The position numbers and the translations under genes were made by a program. From Chelonoidis abingdonii (taxonomy: Eukaryota; Chordata; Testudines; Testudinidae), in the NCBI RefSeq assembly GCF_003597395.2, contig NC_133777.1:6434799-6498798 (forward strand): a stretch of DNA of 64,000 nt, written 5' to 3'. This document shows positions 18,501-30,500 of this stretch, one piece after another (the stretch's first letter is position 1; the number at the start of each line of letters is the position of its first letter). Below the pieces are notes generated by a model. It was not told the DNA's origin. It did no database searches and saw nothing but the letters and a program-made list of their open reading frames with translations.

Positions 18501-21500
18501 CAGCACTGTCTCCCACACCACGGTCTCCTGGAGCCACGCAAATGGCGCCGAAGGAGCCCAAGCTGGGAATCCATGTCCTGGCCACTGCCAGTCCCACCGG
18601 CGCAGCGTGCTCACCTTGTCCGTGCTTGGTGAAGACACAGGAGGCGATGCCGCTGATGTCCTCCTTGCGGATGCAGTTGTAGTGCACCTGCGGCCGCAGG
18701 CCGGGCACCGTGAAGATGTGGATGTCCCCCAGGTTGGTGAGGCAGGCCAGGCAGTTCTCCGTGTAATCCTCGCATGCCAGGCTGGTGAAGCTCACCAGTG
18801 CCACCTTCCGCACCCGGCAGCCCTCGTGGGCCGTCAGCTTGAATTTGGTCTTGGCACTGACTTTTGGCAGCGTGAACACCTGGGTCAAGGTGGAGAGCAA
18901 GCCGGCTGGAGAGCGGAGAGCGGAGATCTGGTCCTGCCTCCCCACCCCACTGCTGTGGGGCAAGGGACCCATGTCGTCCATGACTACAAGCTCCATAGAG
19001 GCTCCAACCGCAGGCCGGCTGAGTCTTACCAGCAAAGATCAAGGCCTTCTGCTGTAGCAGGGCTCTAGCCATCAGCAGCGGCTACTCACGCAGCCATGTG
19101 CATGCCCTTCACTAGCCCCTGGCCACCAGCCTAGAAAGCTCATGGCTGGCTTAAAGGGATCATTCTCCCAGGGTGGAAGCCACTGCCCTGCTGGGTTAGG
19201 GAGCGTGTTCCCGAGAACCAGGCCCAGCTCCAAGGAAGGTGTGGTCTGTGGAAAGGCACATGTCCAGGACACCCACTTTTTTAGAGCTGAAATGCCCTGC
19301 ACCCAAGCCAGGGCATTTCAGCTCTAAAGGCACAGCAGAGACCCGGGCTCCTGCCACAACGTGGTGCCACCCAAGCCAGGGTTTGCCGTGTCCACCCTCC
19401 TGCCCCTTGCCAGACACCCCTTTCCCTCAGGAATGGGACCGTCCCCACAGGAGAAGCCAGCATGAGGCAGCGTCTCTGCTACCTGCCACCCAGGTCAGGG
19501 TAACGGCAGCAAACGGCAGCAACTCAGAAGCGTGAGACGCAGCCATTGGCCCCTCCCCTCTCTCACCTTGAACTGCTCCTCTGAAGCGATGAGCACAGAA
19601 TGGCTGCCCTGCACGTCAGGGGCTTTGGCCAGGTCCCGGGACACCTCGTAGGGCTCTGGGAGAGGGTTCCCCCGCCCGTCCAGGACCGCGATCGACACCA
19701 CCGGTGCCCTGTGCATTAGCTGGATCTCCTTGCCCAGCACCGCTTCCACCGAGCGCTCCGAGAACTTCTCCTGGGACGGTACCTCCAGGGCGTACGCGAA
19801 CACAGAGCCCGAGTTGGTTCCAGCCCACATGGTGGGCCCGTGGTGTGCGGCTGAGGAGCCATGGGAAAGCAGCATCATTAGCAGGGCTGCGCAGAGGTTC
19901 TGGGGGGGCCTGGGCCCCCCCAAAAGACAGACCACTGATGGGTGGCCCCAGGGCAAGGAAGTATTGGAGTCACCTCACCCCACAGCAGTGTTTCCTATCC
20001 CACGGGGCTGGGCCCAGATCCCCATTCTGGACACTGCAATCAGGCATATGGGGTCACAGCACCACTCAGGTTTGGGCCAGGCCACTCTGTTTGGGGGCAC
20101 TTGCAAATGGGGGCCTCTGGGGCAAACTGCCTCCCCCCAGGCAGCCTGAGTATTAGCACAACATCAACCCACACCAGAGCCCTAGAGGCAACCCAAGTCA
20201 ATTGGCACTTTCTGAGGTCGGGGTCTTTAGCACTGGCTAGTCTACCGACCAAAGGAAGAACTACACAAGGCAGTGGTGGCCTGGGGAACTCTCTGCCACA
20301 TGGTTTTACTGAAGTAAGCAGGGTTTAAAGATTAGACCTTTCTATGGAGTAGAAACTCTCTCTGCAGCACTACTAGACAGCATAGCTAGAAACGATTAAT
20401 CCTCATGTCTCAGGGCGTCCGGTGAGCACCAGATGAGGTTAGGAAGAAACTCCCCATTTCAGTACAGTGCTGTACCAGCTGGGGATCAGGGGTGTTGAAC
20501 ACCTGCCTCTTGGGCATCTTGTATTGAAGGCCGGTGCAGACAAGAGGTCCGGCCAGGAGAGCTGTCACTCCAGCCCAGTATGGTAGTGCTTGTGTCAAGA
20601 GGCCTCACGGGATCCCCTCCCTGGCTGCACAGTTGTATCCCCTCTCAGAGCTGCGGCCAGGCCTTACCATCGCGGAGGAATGTATCGGCGAAGTACAGGC
20701 AGCGCACGACCCCCGAGAGCGAGTCATCAGCTGACCGGGGTTCGATCCGCCTCTGCACGGGGGTCATCTCCACGTCGGTGGGGCCAGCCTGCTCAGCCAG
20801 CTGGGCATTGGCTTCCTGCACCTGCGGGAGCAGACACCAGTTCTGTGAACAGCCTGGATTCCAGGGGTCAACTTTCCTCCATCAGCTAGGGAGCAGCCCC
20901 ACAGGACAGCCCCTTCTGGGGTCCCTGAGAGAGAGCAGGGACTCTCCAGGTGCTGGGAGTTAGANNNNNNNNNNNNNNNNNNNNNNNNNNNNNNNNNNNN
21001 NNNNNNNNNNNNNNNNNNNNNNNNNNNNNNNNNNNNNNNNNNNNNNNNNNNNNNNNNNNNNNNNNNNNNNNNNNNNNNNNNNNNNNNNNNNNNNNNNGGG
21101 GCGGGGCGGGGGGGAGAGGATGGTCAGGGCACTAGTAAGAGATGTGGGAGGGTCAATTCTCTCCTCTGCCACAGACTTCCTGTGGGAACTTGGGCAGGTC
21201 ACTTAGCCAATCCAGGCCTCAGTTTCCCTTTGCCTGGAAGACTTGTGTCAAAGAAATGCAGGAGTAGGGATTCTGCTTGGTTTATACATTTGAAACTCAG
21301 GCCCCACTGGCCCTGGGGGACTCTACTGAGTGGAGGTGACTCGGAAGCAGCTGCAAGGGATGGGGAAGGGGCAGTTTTATTTTTAAACGGTCTGACGAAC
21401 CCCCTACTCTGTTCACATGCCACTCCAGTGTGTCGAACGCACTCGGGACAAAGGACGTCCGTGTTCAAGAGCCAACACGCTGCCCCAGCAGTTCAGGTGC

Positions 21501-24500
21501 AAGAGGTCACACCCCCCCAGCCTAGGGGGCAGGCGCAGGATGGGACCGTCCCCCATCCCGCGGTTACCTTGCTGGAGGAGCTGTTGGCACCAACTCTCTT
21601 CTTGCCAGAGACTCGGCTTTTGCGGATCCTGCGGAAAGACTGGCGCAGGGACTTCTTCAGCGACTTCACTCGGGAAAGAGGCCCCTCCATGGCCAGGGAG
21701 TCGTTGGGGTGGAGCGTGCACCTGGGGTGGCACAAACAGCTGCTCAGCGCCAGCCAGGGGTGCAGAGCAGGGACCCTCAAGGATTCACCGTGTTCAGAGG
21801 GGAGACTTGTCCCCGGCCTTCTCCCCAGCCATGCCTATGCCTAGCTCTGCCCTGGCGGCTCAGCAGGGCCCTCCACGTAGACTTCCCCCCGCCCCCCCTG
21901 CCCGCATCACTTGGAATAGGCGATTATCAGGTAACCCAAAAACAGAGGGACTGGGACTAGACCCCTCCCCACTCAGCAAGGCCCCTCTGCAGGCTGCAGC
22001 CACCAGAGGGCGTCTCTCAGCCACCCAATGATAGTAGGATCAGACGTCCCCAGGGGAGCCCCTTTCATCCCAAAGCACTCCATGAGGCTGAGCACCCAGA
22101 AGCCTGGGTCCAGCTAGGACACTGCCCTACAAGCATTCGAGTGGCCAAGCCAGTCAGGACACCCAGGTCGGCACCTGCTGCCCCTCAATCAAGGAACTGC
22201 TCCATCGAGGGACCTTCTTCCTGGCCACACTCCCACAATGCATCCCACTGCCCCATGCAGCGCTCTGTCCCCTGGCTGCAGCAGGAGAAGGAATGGCCCC
22301 TCCCAGGGCCGTCTGGAGAGGTTCCCGACGCAAGGATGGAGCAGCTGCTGCTGGGCGGGGGAGATGGACAGCTCTTCCCTGGGCAGGGACAACAGGGGGC
22401 ATGGGCCCTTCTGCAGAGTCACCCATTCCCCCCCTAAGCAAGCCCAGGTGGCCACATCCGCTCTGTGGGAGGCCAGAGAGTGGCAGCATTGGGGGGTGAA
22501 ACCCCCAGGGCTTCTGCTAATCCGCTCCATGGCTGGAGCCAGTCCCCTGGGGAGGAGGCAGTGCAGCTCCCCCTACCGGGCCAGCACTGGGTTGCGTCGG
22601 TAATAGTCGAAGAGCCCGAAGCCATGGCTGGTGCCGAAGGCCACTAGGTTCCACTCGGAGTGCAGCGTCACGGCAGTGACGGCGGCCGGTGGCATGCACT
22701 GCACCAGCACACTGGGCTGGAAGCCTGGTCTGAAGGTGATGGAGCCGTTCTTGGGGGTGAGCCGGTCGTGCCCCTTCCAGGTGAAGCCCTCCCGGTCCTG
22801 CAGCAGGTCCACCATGGCCACACTGATCATGTGATTAGACTTCTCATCACTCAGATCCATGACGAGCACCTGGAGAGAGGCAGACGGGGCACTGACGACC
22901 AGTTCCACCGAGGCATCTCCACACTACTGGCAGAGGTGGGCGGTGCATGCAGCTCAGGGGACAGCTTCTGGACTCCAGCTGGGAACCTGGTGCCCATGAC
23001 AGCAAGGCACGGGCAGCACTGGGTCTGGTAGACAAGCGCAGGCTCCAGGCTCTGGTAGACAAGTGCAGGCTCCAAGCACCCCTCTGCCCTGAGCTGCAGC
23101 ATCTGCCATTATCCAGGGCTGACACTCGCCCTGGCGCCAATGCTCAGTGCCACCGCCCTCCTTACCCAGTCTTGCCAAAGCCAGATGAGGGTTGCAATGA
23201 GGGCGGAGGCTCAAGCCATGGAGTCTCATGTAACAGCTGGGCCGGGGGAACCTCTTCCCTAGGAAGCCACAGGTACATTCCTGCCGCCATCAGTGCAATG
23301 GCCCAGGGGTAGCTGGTCATTAACGAAGGGGTTTATCCCTGCTCGGAATGACGCCTTGCAGCTGGATGGCTCCCCAGAAGCAGAAGACAGAGCAGACACT
23401 CCACAGCTGATTGGAAACATACAAAGCTTCCCCAGCCAAGTCAAACCCACTCCCAGCAAGGCTGCCAAGCCCTGGGGCAGATCCCACCAGCCACAGGGGT
23501 GCTGCCCTTCATCCAACAGACCAGGTCACTGGGACAGCTGGGAAACGCCCTGGCATCAGCTCTCTAGCCCCAGGAGAATCCCTTTTAAGAGGCAGAGCGA
23601 GAGCATGGTCTGAGAATCCCACCCTTCCCACCAAATACTTGGCCTCTGCCCCTGGCCCCCGCACTCCCTTCCCCATCCCCAACTTTGCCCGTAAGCAAAA
23701 CCTGGCAACAGAACAGGGCTGGCTGGCTGTTCCCTTGGAGCGTCACCCCCTACCCCCCCAAGCTGCCCTACCTGCCCGGCAGTCCCAGCCACCACCATCC
23801 GGGCCGTGTATTTACACAGCGCAATCTTCTGGATGCCCAGCCGGGGGTCGTCGCTGTATGGATCAAAGCAGCCAACCTGGATGACGGAGACAGGGCAGTG
23901 GGGGTCAGGGGCGCGAGAGGGCAGGACACAGCTTGCGTTCAGGGTGCCGGTGAGCCATTGCACACACCAACTCCTCCCGGTGCAGGCACCCCTGTGCCCC
24001 CTCCCTTCAATAGTCTCAAGATCCTACCTTAACGCCCTGCCAGGACCAGCCCTCACCAGGGGCCCCTGATCTGTGACACTGGGCTGCATTATTAGATAGC
24101 TCCTTTCTAGCTGCATTTGAGACGGGCCTGGACAGACACCCCAGGACTGATGCTCCCCACACAGCCTGCCCTGGCCCTGCTCAGAAGAAGAGAGCCCATG
24201 GCCTGGCCTCTCTCCAGAGGCAGCAGAAGGGTCCCCTGGGGTGGGTGATGTGCAGAGCGAGTCTGGCTCTCTGCGTGCCCCATCAGATGGCAGCACCTTG
24301 TCACCCACCACGGCCCTGAGCTGGCAGTGAGCCACCCTGCACAGGGGAGCTTATCCGATCCAGGGGCATCCTGGGAAATCCTCAGTCAGCCCGGCCCAGG
24401 CTGTGACATGGCAGCACAGGGACACTCCTGGAGAGGCCCAATGTGAAGGGGCCCCACGTGGAGCTGCCAGCATGAGGATGGGCCGAGGGCGGTACCTTGC

Positions 24501-27500
24501 GGAAGGGAGGCCATTCCTCCTCGCTGGCCTGGTTGAGGCAGTCGCTGTGCTCGCAGTCTGTCTGGAAGATGTTGGCCGTGCCCAGTTTGTACAGAGGCCG
24601 CAGCGACACCCCCGAGGCATCCCAGAAGCGGACCGTGCCGTCCTCGTGCCTGGGAAGGGAGAGGGAGAGACGTGCCGCTTGCTGAGAAGCTGGCAGAGCT
24701 GTGTCTGTCCCTCGCCCGGGGCCCTGACTCCCCACATGCGACCTGCTAAGCTGCTCCATCCAAGCCAGCCCCATGCCTTACCGATGGGCCTGACACAATG
24801 CCCTGGCCTGCCCACTTCTGCAAGGGAGAGGCAGAAGAGGGGAACAGACTCTCCATTGCCTCTGTTAGCGTGGAACTGGTTTTGACTCCTGTCCAGTGGC
24901 TCTGCTGCTCCAGTGCCATTGCATGCCGCCTCCCCACCCTACAGCCATCAGGGCAGATCTCCCCATGCTTGGATTTCAGTCCCTCCTCCCTCCCCCAGCC
25001 TGGAGCGGCAGAACGAGCTCAGGGGACCAGCATTCACACCCAGCTAGCTCAGGAGGGTGGCGAGGTGAGGCAGAGATCTCCTTGGTCCACAGCATGTTTG
25101 GTTTCTGGACTAGTCACTGGACCACGGACCAGGCGATCTGCGCTGTGGTGATGCCCTCAGGACGGAGCCGTCACAGAGCTCAACGGGTCCATCAGGCAGG
25201 GGTCAGGAGGGAGGGATGTGGCTGCACAGCTGGCCCCAACTCAGCTTGGCTTAAGCCAGCAGCGCCTCGGTAGCACTAGTCCGTCCCACGATGGTGAAGG
25301 GAAGCAGTTCCTCAGCAACCACGGGCCAAGCTGACGTTTCCCTACAGACGTCAGGGCTAGAAGCCACCCAACAACTCCGTGCTTCACAATGGCTCGAGGT
25401 GAGCAACCGACATGCCATAAATACAGGTTGCTAAGCAGTCGGCAGAGTGAGGGGCGTTCTGTGGTCAGCTGCCCACGGCTCCCCATCCCGGGCACAGCAC
25501 AGCGATGGGAGCCAGCTCCCCGAGGCAGCCCCTGAGCACACCGGTCACCACTACCCAGGCATGGCTCCTCTGTAACACATCACCCCCCCCCCCCCGCACA
25601 CCCCCCCCCCCCCCCCCGACACCCCATCCCCAGCCTGCCCCATCTAGCAGCAGGCAGAGCAGCTTGAGTGCTGTCATCCCCACCGGATCAGGTCTCTGGC
25701 TAGGGCTGCCCCAGGAAACAGGCCAGAAGTAACCATGCAAATGGGACACAGAGGCTGCCTGCCTTCCGGTCAGCAGGGCAGTGAGCCACCCAGGAGCCCC
25801 CAGGCAGGCGTGCGTCTCAGCGGGACAGCAGGCTCCACCCAGCATGACAAAGTTCGTCTCGAATTTTCCTTTGCCCCCACCTCTCCCGCTCCAGCCCGAA
25901 AACCTGCGGCCACTAACAAGCCCTGTCTGCGTGTTCAGAGGAGCCAGTGCAGCGCTCAGCCAGCGATGCCTCTGGCAACACGTCGCCAACTCGGAGCCAG
26001 GATAAAACAACCACCAAGAGTGAGGAGAAGGAAAAATAAACAGAGTGACACATCCTTGCCAGGCTCAACAGGGAGGACTGTTAGCTAGCCCATCCAAACA
26101 ACTGAGGAGAGGCTTCTCCCACCTCTCCCCTGGCATCTGTCCACCCCCACACCTCTCGCCCAGCCTCCTGGCTTTACATGCCTCTTCCCTTCCCCACTCT
26201 GGAGCAGCAACATCCCCCACCCTGCAATTCAGCAGCAGAAAATCCAGGTCTCCCACCCCGTGCTCTAGCCATGACAACTGCTACCCTCCTGCAGTGGCAG
26301 AGAACGCCCTTCAGGACAATCAGCCAGGAAGAGGCCCCCCCTTGCCCCCAAGCCCCCCTGAGATGTGGCTTTCTCTGCCGGACGAGGGCTGGCAGAATCC
26401 CTCGCTGGCAGCCTCTAGGGATGATACAAGCCCCAGCCGTTCCAGCATGTTTTAGCCTCGCCCATTGTACGTCTCTGCCCCAGTCCCTTTGCTGCCCCTA
26501 CTGGGCCCTCTGTTGGAGGGGTGGCTGCTAGATGGCCACGGGGCCAGCACCTGCCAGAGAGCTGCATTCAGGTTGGGTGGTTCTGGGTTTTCCCACTTTG
26601 TGCCTGTGCTTTTATACCTCATGCTCCCTTCACATACATCCACGCTGCCATTAAAAACCCACAGCTGGCCCGTGCCAGCTGACTCGGACTAAGGGGCAGT
26701 TTCATTGCCGTGTAGAGGTTCGGGCTCGGGCTGGAGCCAAGGCTCTAGGACCCTGCGAGGGGGGAGGTCGTTAAACCGCCCCTTGGCCCGAGCCTGCTGG
26801 CATGGGACAGCCGTGAGATTTTAACCAGAGTGTAGACGTACCCTTCGATACCCCACACGCTGCTCCCTGGGACACCTGCCAGGGACCAAGACCCAGTGAA
26901 AACCCCAGCACCTGCCCGCTCTCTAGGGCAGGGCTGAGGAAAAGATTAGCCATTCGAAGGGGTGGTGGCCAAGCAGCACTTACCCCGTGAGAAGAAGGCC
27001 CCTCTGGGTGGGTTCCTGGGCTAAGTTTTTCCCTCCACTGATCGGCCAGTTCTAGAAGACAGATCCCACCCACGCAGGGTGGGGGGAAACATTAAGCAAC
27101 AGCCCGTTCCACAGGCCTATTGGGGCTCTCACCCACACGCACCCCTCCCGCACTGCTGCTGGCATCCAAGCAAATTGAGATGGGTTTGTGCAGCCCAACT
27201 GGACGCTGCTTGCCAAGCCAGGAGGTCGGCGTGACAACTCCCCACACAGGCTCCAAGTGTCGTCAGGCTCACTGTGCCAGTCGCTGCATGGACCCCACCC
27301 ACCTTCTGGCAAGACCCAGTTGCAACTCAGTGGCTTTTTCTCCAGCAGGGGGCGCTCCCTTACCACAGAAGAATGCCGGGGACTCTGCTGCTCTCCAGCG
27401 CTGATGATCCGCTCCCACAGCTTCAGCGGGACGTTGGAGATGTGATAGGAGCAGGTGATGGCAGAGGAATGGAGGGGTGCCAGGTAGGGGGCAGGAACCG

Positions 27501-30500
27501 TAGGCCAGCCGGGCGTCTGTAAGTCGAGAACCACCAGCTCTTCCTCCACCAGGACCACCAGGGCACTTGGGTTATCAAACTCTAGAAGGCAGAGCAGCGA
27601 GACGTCAGCCGCCAGGTGTCAGGCTGGAGGGGGCAGGAGGGGGAAGACCGAGATGCGCTCAGCTCTGAAGAGTGGCCACCTACCCTCCTCTGGCTCCGTG
27701 TGGTGCACGGTGAAGAAGTCGATCACACGCGATGTGAAGTCCAGGGTGACCAGGCTCTGGCCCTGCAGGATGCTGACGCAGTGCCGGTCCCCATAGCTGG
27801 CGCGGGGCATGCCCCCACTGAAGATGATGAAGTGATTTCTGCAGGTAGAGGAGAAATAGCTGGCTATCGCCATGTTTGCTGATAGAATTTCCCCGTACCC
27901 CACGGGCTGGGGCTTGAGACCTCACAGGCCCCTATGGGAATTCAGTGCCCCACTAAAACGTGATGGGGGTGGGGTGCCCAATCCCCTCAGGAAATCCCCA
28001 GCCAGACCCACCTCCAAGGACAATAACCCAAGGCTTTATGCGCCTGGCAGGACACCACTGGCAGGGGAGCAGGGTGCCTCAGCCAGCCCCGGGACACCAA
28101 CACACTCCATTCTCCCGACAGCTTGTGTGATGCCCAAACATTAGCTGCTGTGGGGTACAAAGGGCATCACCCTCAGGGAGAATTTTGCTTGAAGGTGTTT
28201 GCTGGTGGCATTTTGAATGGGGAGCTATGCCCAGGAGGGCATGGGTCAGGCACCCTGTGTCCCAGGAAGGGGCCATTCAGAGGAAGGAGGGCATTGGGAC
28301 TGGGACACTAACCTAGGCACAGGGAGAGCCGGGTTTAATTCCCTGCTCTACCCCAGACTTCCTGTGCCATCTTGGGCAAGTCACTTGGTCTCTGGGACTC
28401 AGCTGACTAGCTGTACAATGGGAACATCAGCCCTGCCCTGCCTCCCAGGAACGAGGGGGATCTCACATGAAAGAGCGTGAGGCCCTCAGACATTCTGGTG
28501 ATGGAGCCACGAGCAGAGACGTTGCATAAAGCTACCACTCCCCATTTACCCCAAGCCCAGAGCCATTCCCCACACAAGCTTTTTCTGGTGAAGGCACCAT
28601 TCATGCTATTCCCCACCCACACTGTAGAGCGGCTTGGCCAGTTCTGCCGAGACGTCCTACATGCCCCCCGCCACTCCACACAGGCTGGGAGGAGCTAGAC
28701 GAATGCAGCAGATGCAAGACACGGCCATGCTGCCCCGATGAAGAGGCAGAGCACAGAGAGGCTGGTCAAACTGACATTTCTCCAGAGAGAGAGAGAGAGA
28801 ATGCCTGGATTAACGGAGACATTACAAACAGAACAACGATGTTCGCTCTAGGTCTGCAGTCCCTACCCATATCCCTCGCCTGCCCACTCAGGAAGGCCAA
28901 GATGCCGGCATTGTACATGCCATGGCTACCCGGGCTGGATGTTCAGCTTATGTGGATTTGGGTTCAAGATAGCCCAGGAGCTGGACTTCCCTGCGTTGGA
29001 GTCCAGGGTTTTTAATCCTCGGCAAAACTTCAGACCCAGGTTTGAATCCCATGAGCTCCCAGACCTCTGGCTTGCTTAGATCGGGGCTTTGGTTTAGGGC
29101 TCCCACAGCTCCACCTTTCAAACCTTCCCCCTACTTTAGTCCTACCCCTCGAGGCCTCACCACAGCCAAGCAGCTTGTCCCTGACCGGAGTGATTGCAGC
29201 TGAACTACACCAGTAGCTTCCCCAGGGCCATGTGCTCCTGGGCAGCGCTCCCGTTACAGGGGACTTGGGTGGACCGAGCATTCCTTCCTATTTTCGGGGC
29301 TACCCTACCTCTGTCTTATTCAAGGGTGCCAGGGGACCACATTTTAGCTAGTTCACAAGTTTACCTGCGGTGAAAATCTGATTTGCCAGGTACTATCAGT
29401 TGTATTAAAAAGCGTTTAAAACAGGAACTTGGGTGCCTGTCCTGAAAATAAAGTCTCCGACTTCCATTAAAGGTCCTCTCTAGTCGTCCCCTGCCATTAA
29501 TTCGCGCACTGCTCCGCAGCCCAGTGGGATGGTCCCCCACAGACACAGCCCTTTGCTGCAGGAGCTGCGCCAGAGATGATCACCGAGATCAGAACCAAAT
29601 GCCACCTCCCCAACGGTCTGACAACATTCGCCTGCAGGGGACGTACCCAGAGTCACAGGTTCTCCACAGGATTTTGTTGATGGCTTTACAGGGAAACGGA
29701 CCTGGAATGAAGACGGAGTCGTCACATTAAAGCCAGCCTCCCTGCTCAACACCAGCTCTGAGGAGCCCCCGTAAATCCATTCTGTCTTAGCCCTTCTAAA
29801 TCAACCCACTCCCATTTCTTTAACCCACAGCAGCTCCCCCAGCAGGCTTAAGAGTACATTTTCTCTCCTAGTCACTTCAGCTGGAGCCCAGTTTAAGCTC
29901 CCAGATATTCCCTTCTTTATCAAGATAGATGCTCAGCACAGCACAGCACTCTGTGCTGACATACACAGCATCCATCCCTCCCACCCGCATTACAGCAGCC
30001 TTCATGGCCCGACTGGGACAAAGGACACAACCGTCACGAGCTGCTCTGGGCTAGTCTTTGATGTAGCATTAAATCAAAAGTTCCCAGTGATTCCTGAACT
30101 GCACTTCGAGCAGCCTTTACACCACCCTTCCCTAGCCTGCTGGGGTCTGCAAGGGATCCAAGCTCAGGCCTCCCTCCCCACCTGCACGCCATGCAGACGC
30201 GACAGGGTTCTGCCCACAGAAGGAGCTTCTGGGGAAACAACCCACTAGCAGCAAGTTGCTGGTCCGGGCTTGGTGATGCAGGCTTGCTCCATCCATCCAC
30301 GTAACGGGACAATGGCCAATTCCAGAAGGAAGCTGGAGCCGAGTCATCCTAAATTACAGGGCTCACTATCCAGCCACAGTATGAGACTCCATCTTGCGCC
30401 ACGTATGAAGCAATAGGTTTAGCCTCCTGTTCTCACCTCCAAGGGCCCAGAAGGGAGCCTCCATTGCTCTTTGTAGGTGGGCTCTTTTGGGGAATTCAAC

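Larger units (their letters stand above)
15552..18614 (-). other. LLGL1 introns 18 to 21
   Basis: The introns are 15552-16735, 16857-17691, 17787-18154 and 18270-18614. They are GC-rich and mostly featureless. A small tandem duplication of about 15 bp (CCAGCACTGCACAAAC, near 16147-16182) and a possible MIR scrap near 17515-17580 are the only structures I see. Confidence 0.55.
21722..24495 (-). other. LLGL1 introns 12 to 14
   Basis: The introns are 21722-22576, 22870-23771 and 23877-24495. They are GC-rich with no recognisable mobile element. Near 23030-23070 there is a short tandem duplication of CTGGTAGACAAG(C/T)GCAGGC. Confidence 0.55.
24650..26983 (-). other. LLGL1 intron 11
   Basis: A 2.3-kb intron with an interrupted C-rich tract (25583-25617) and a decayed Harbinger-type MITE (26630-26843). 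No extra exon is seen. Confidence 0.6.

Noticed and set aside
18337..19068. 243-codon plus-strand open frame
   Set aside because: It lies antisense to LLGL1 exon 18 (18615-18879) and the flanking introns. It has no domain, and the minus strand carries the conserved protein.
19280..19328. Hairpin as a microRNA precursor
   Set aside because: The stem is about 20-22 bp with a 9-nt loop, shorter than a typical pre-miRNA, and I know of no miRNA in LLGL1 introns.
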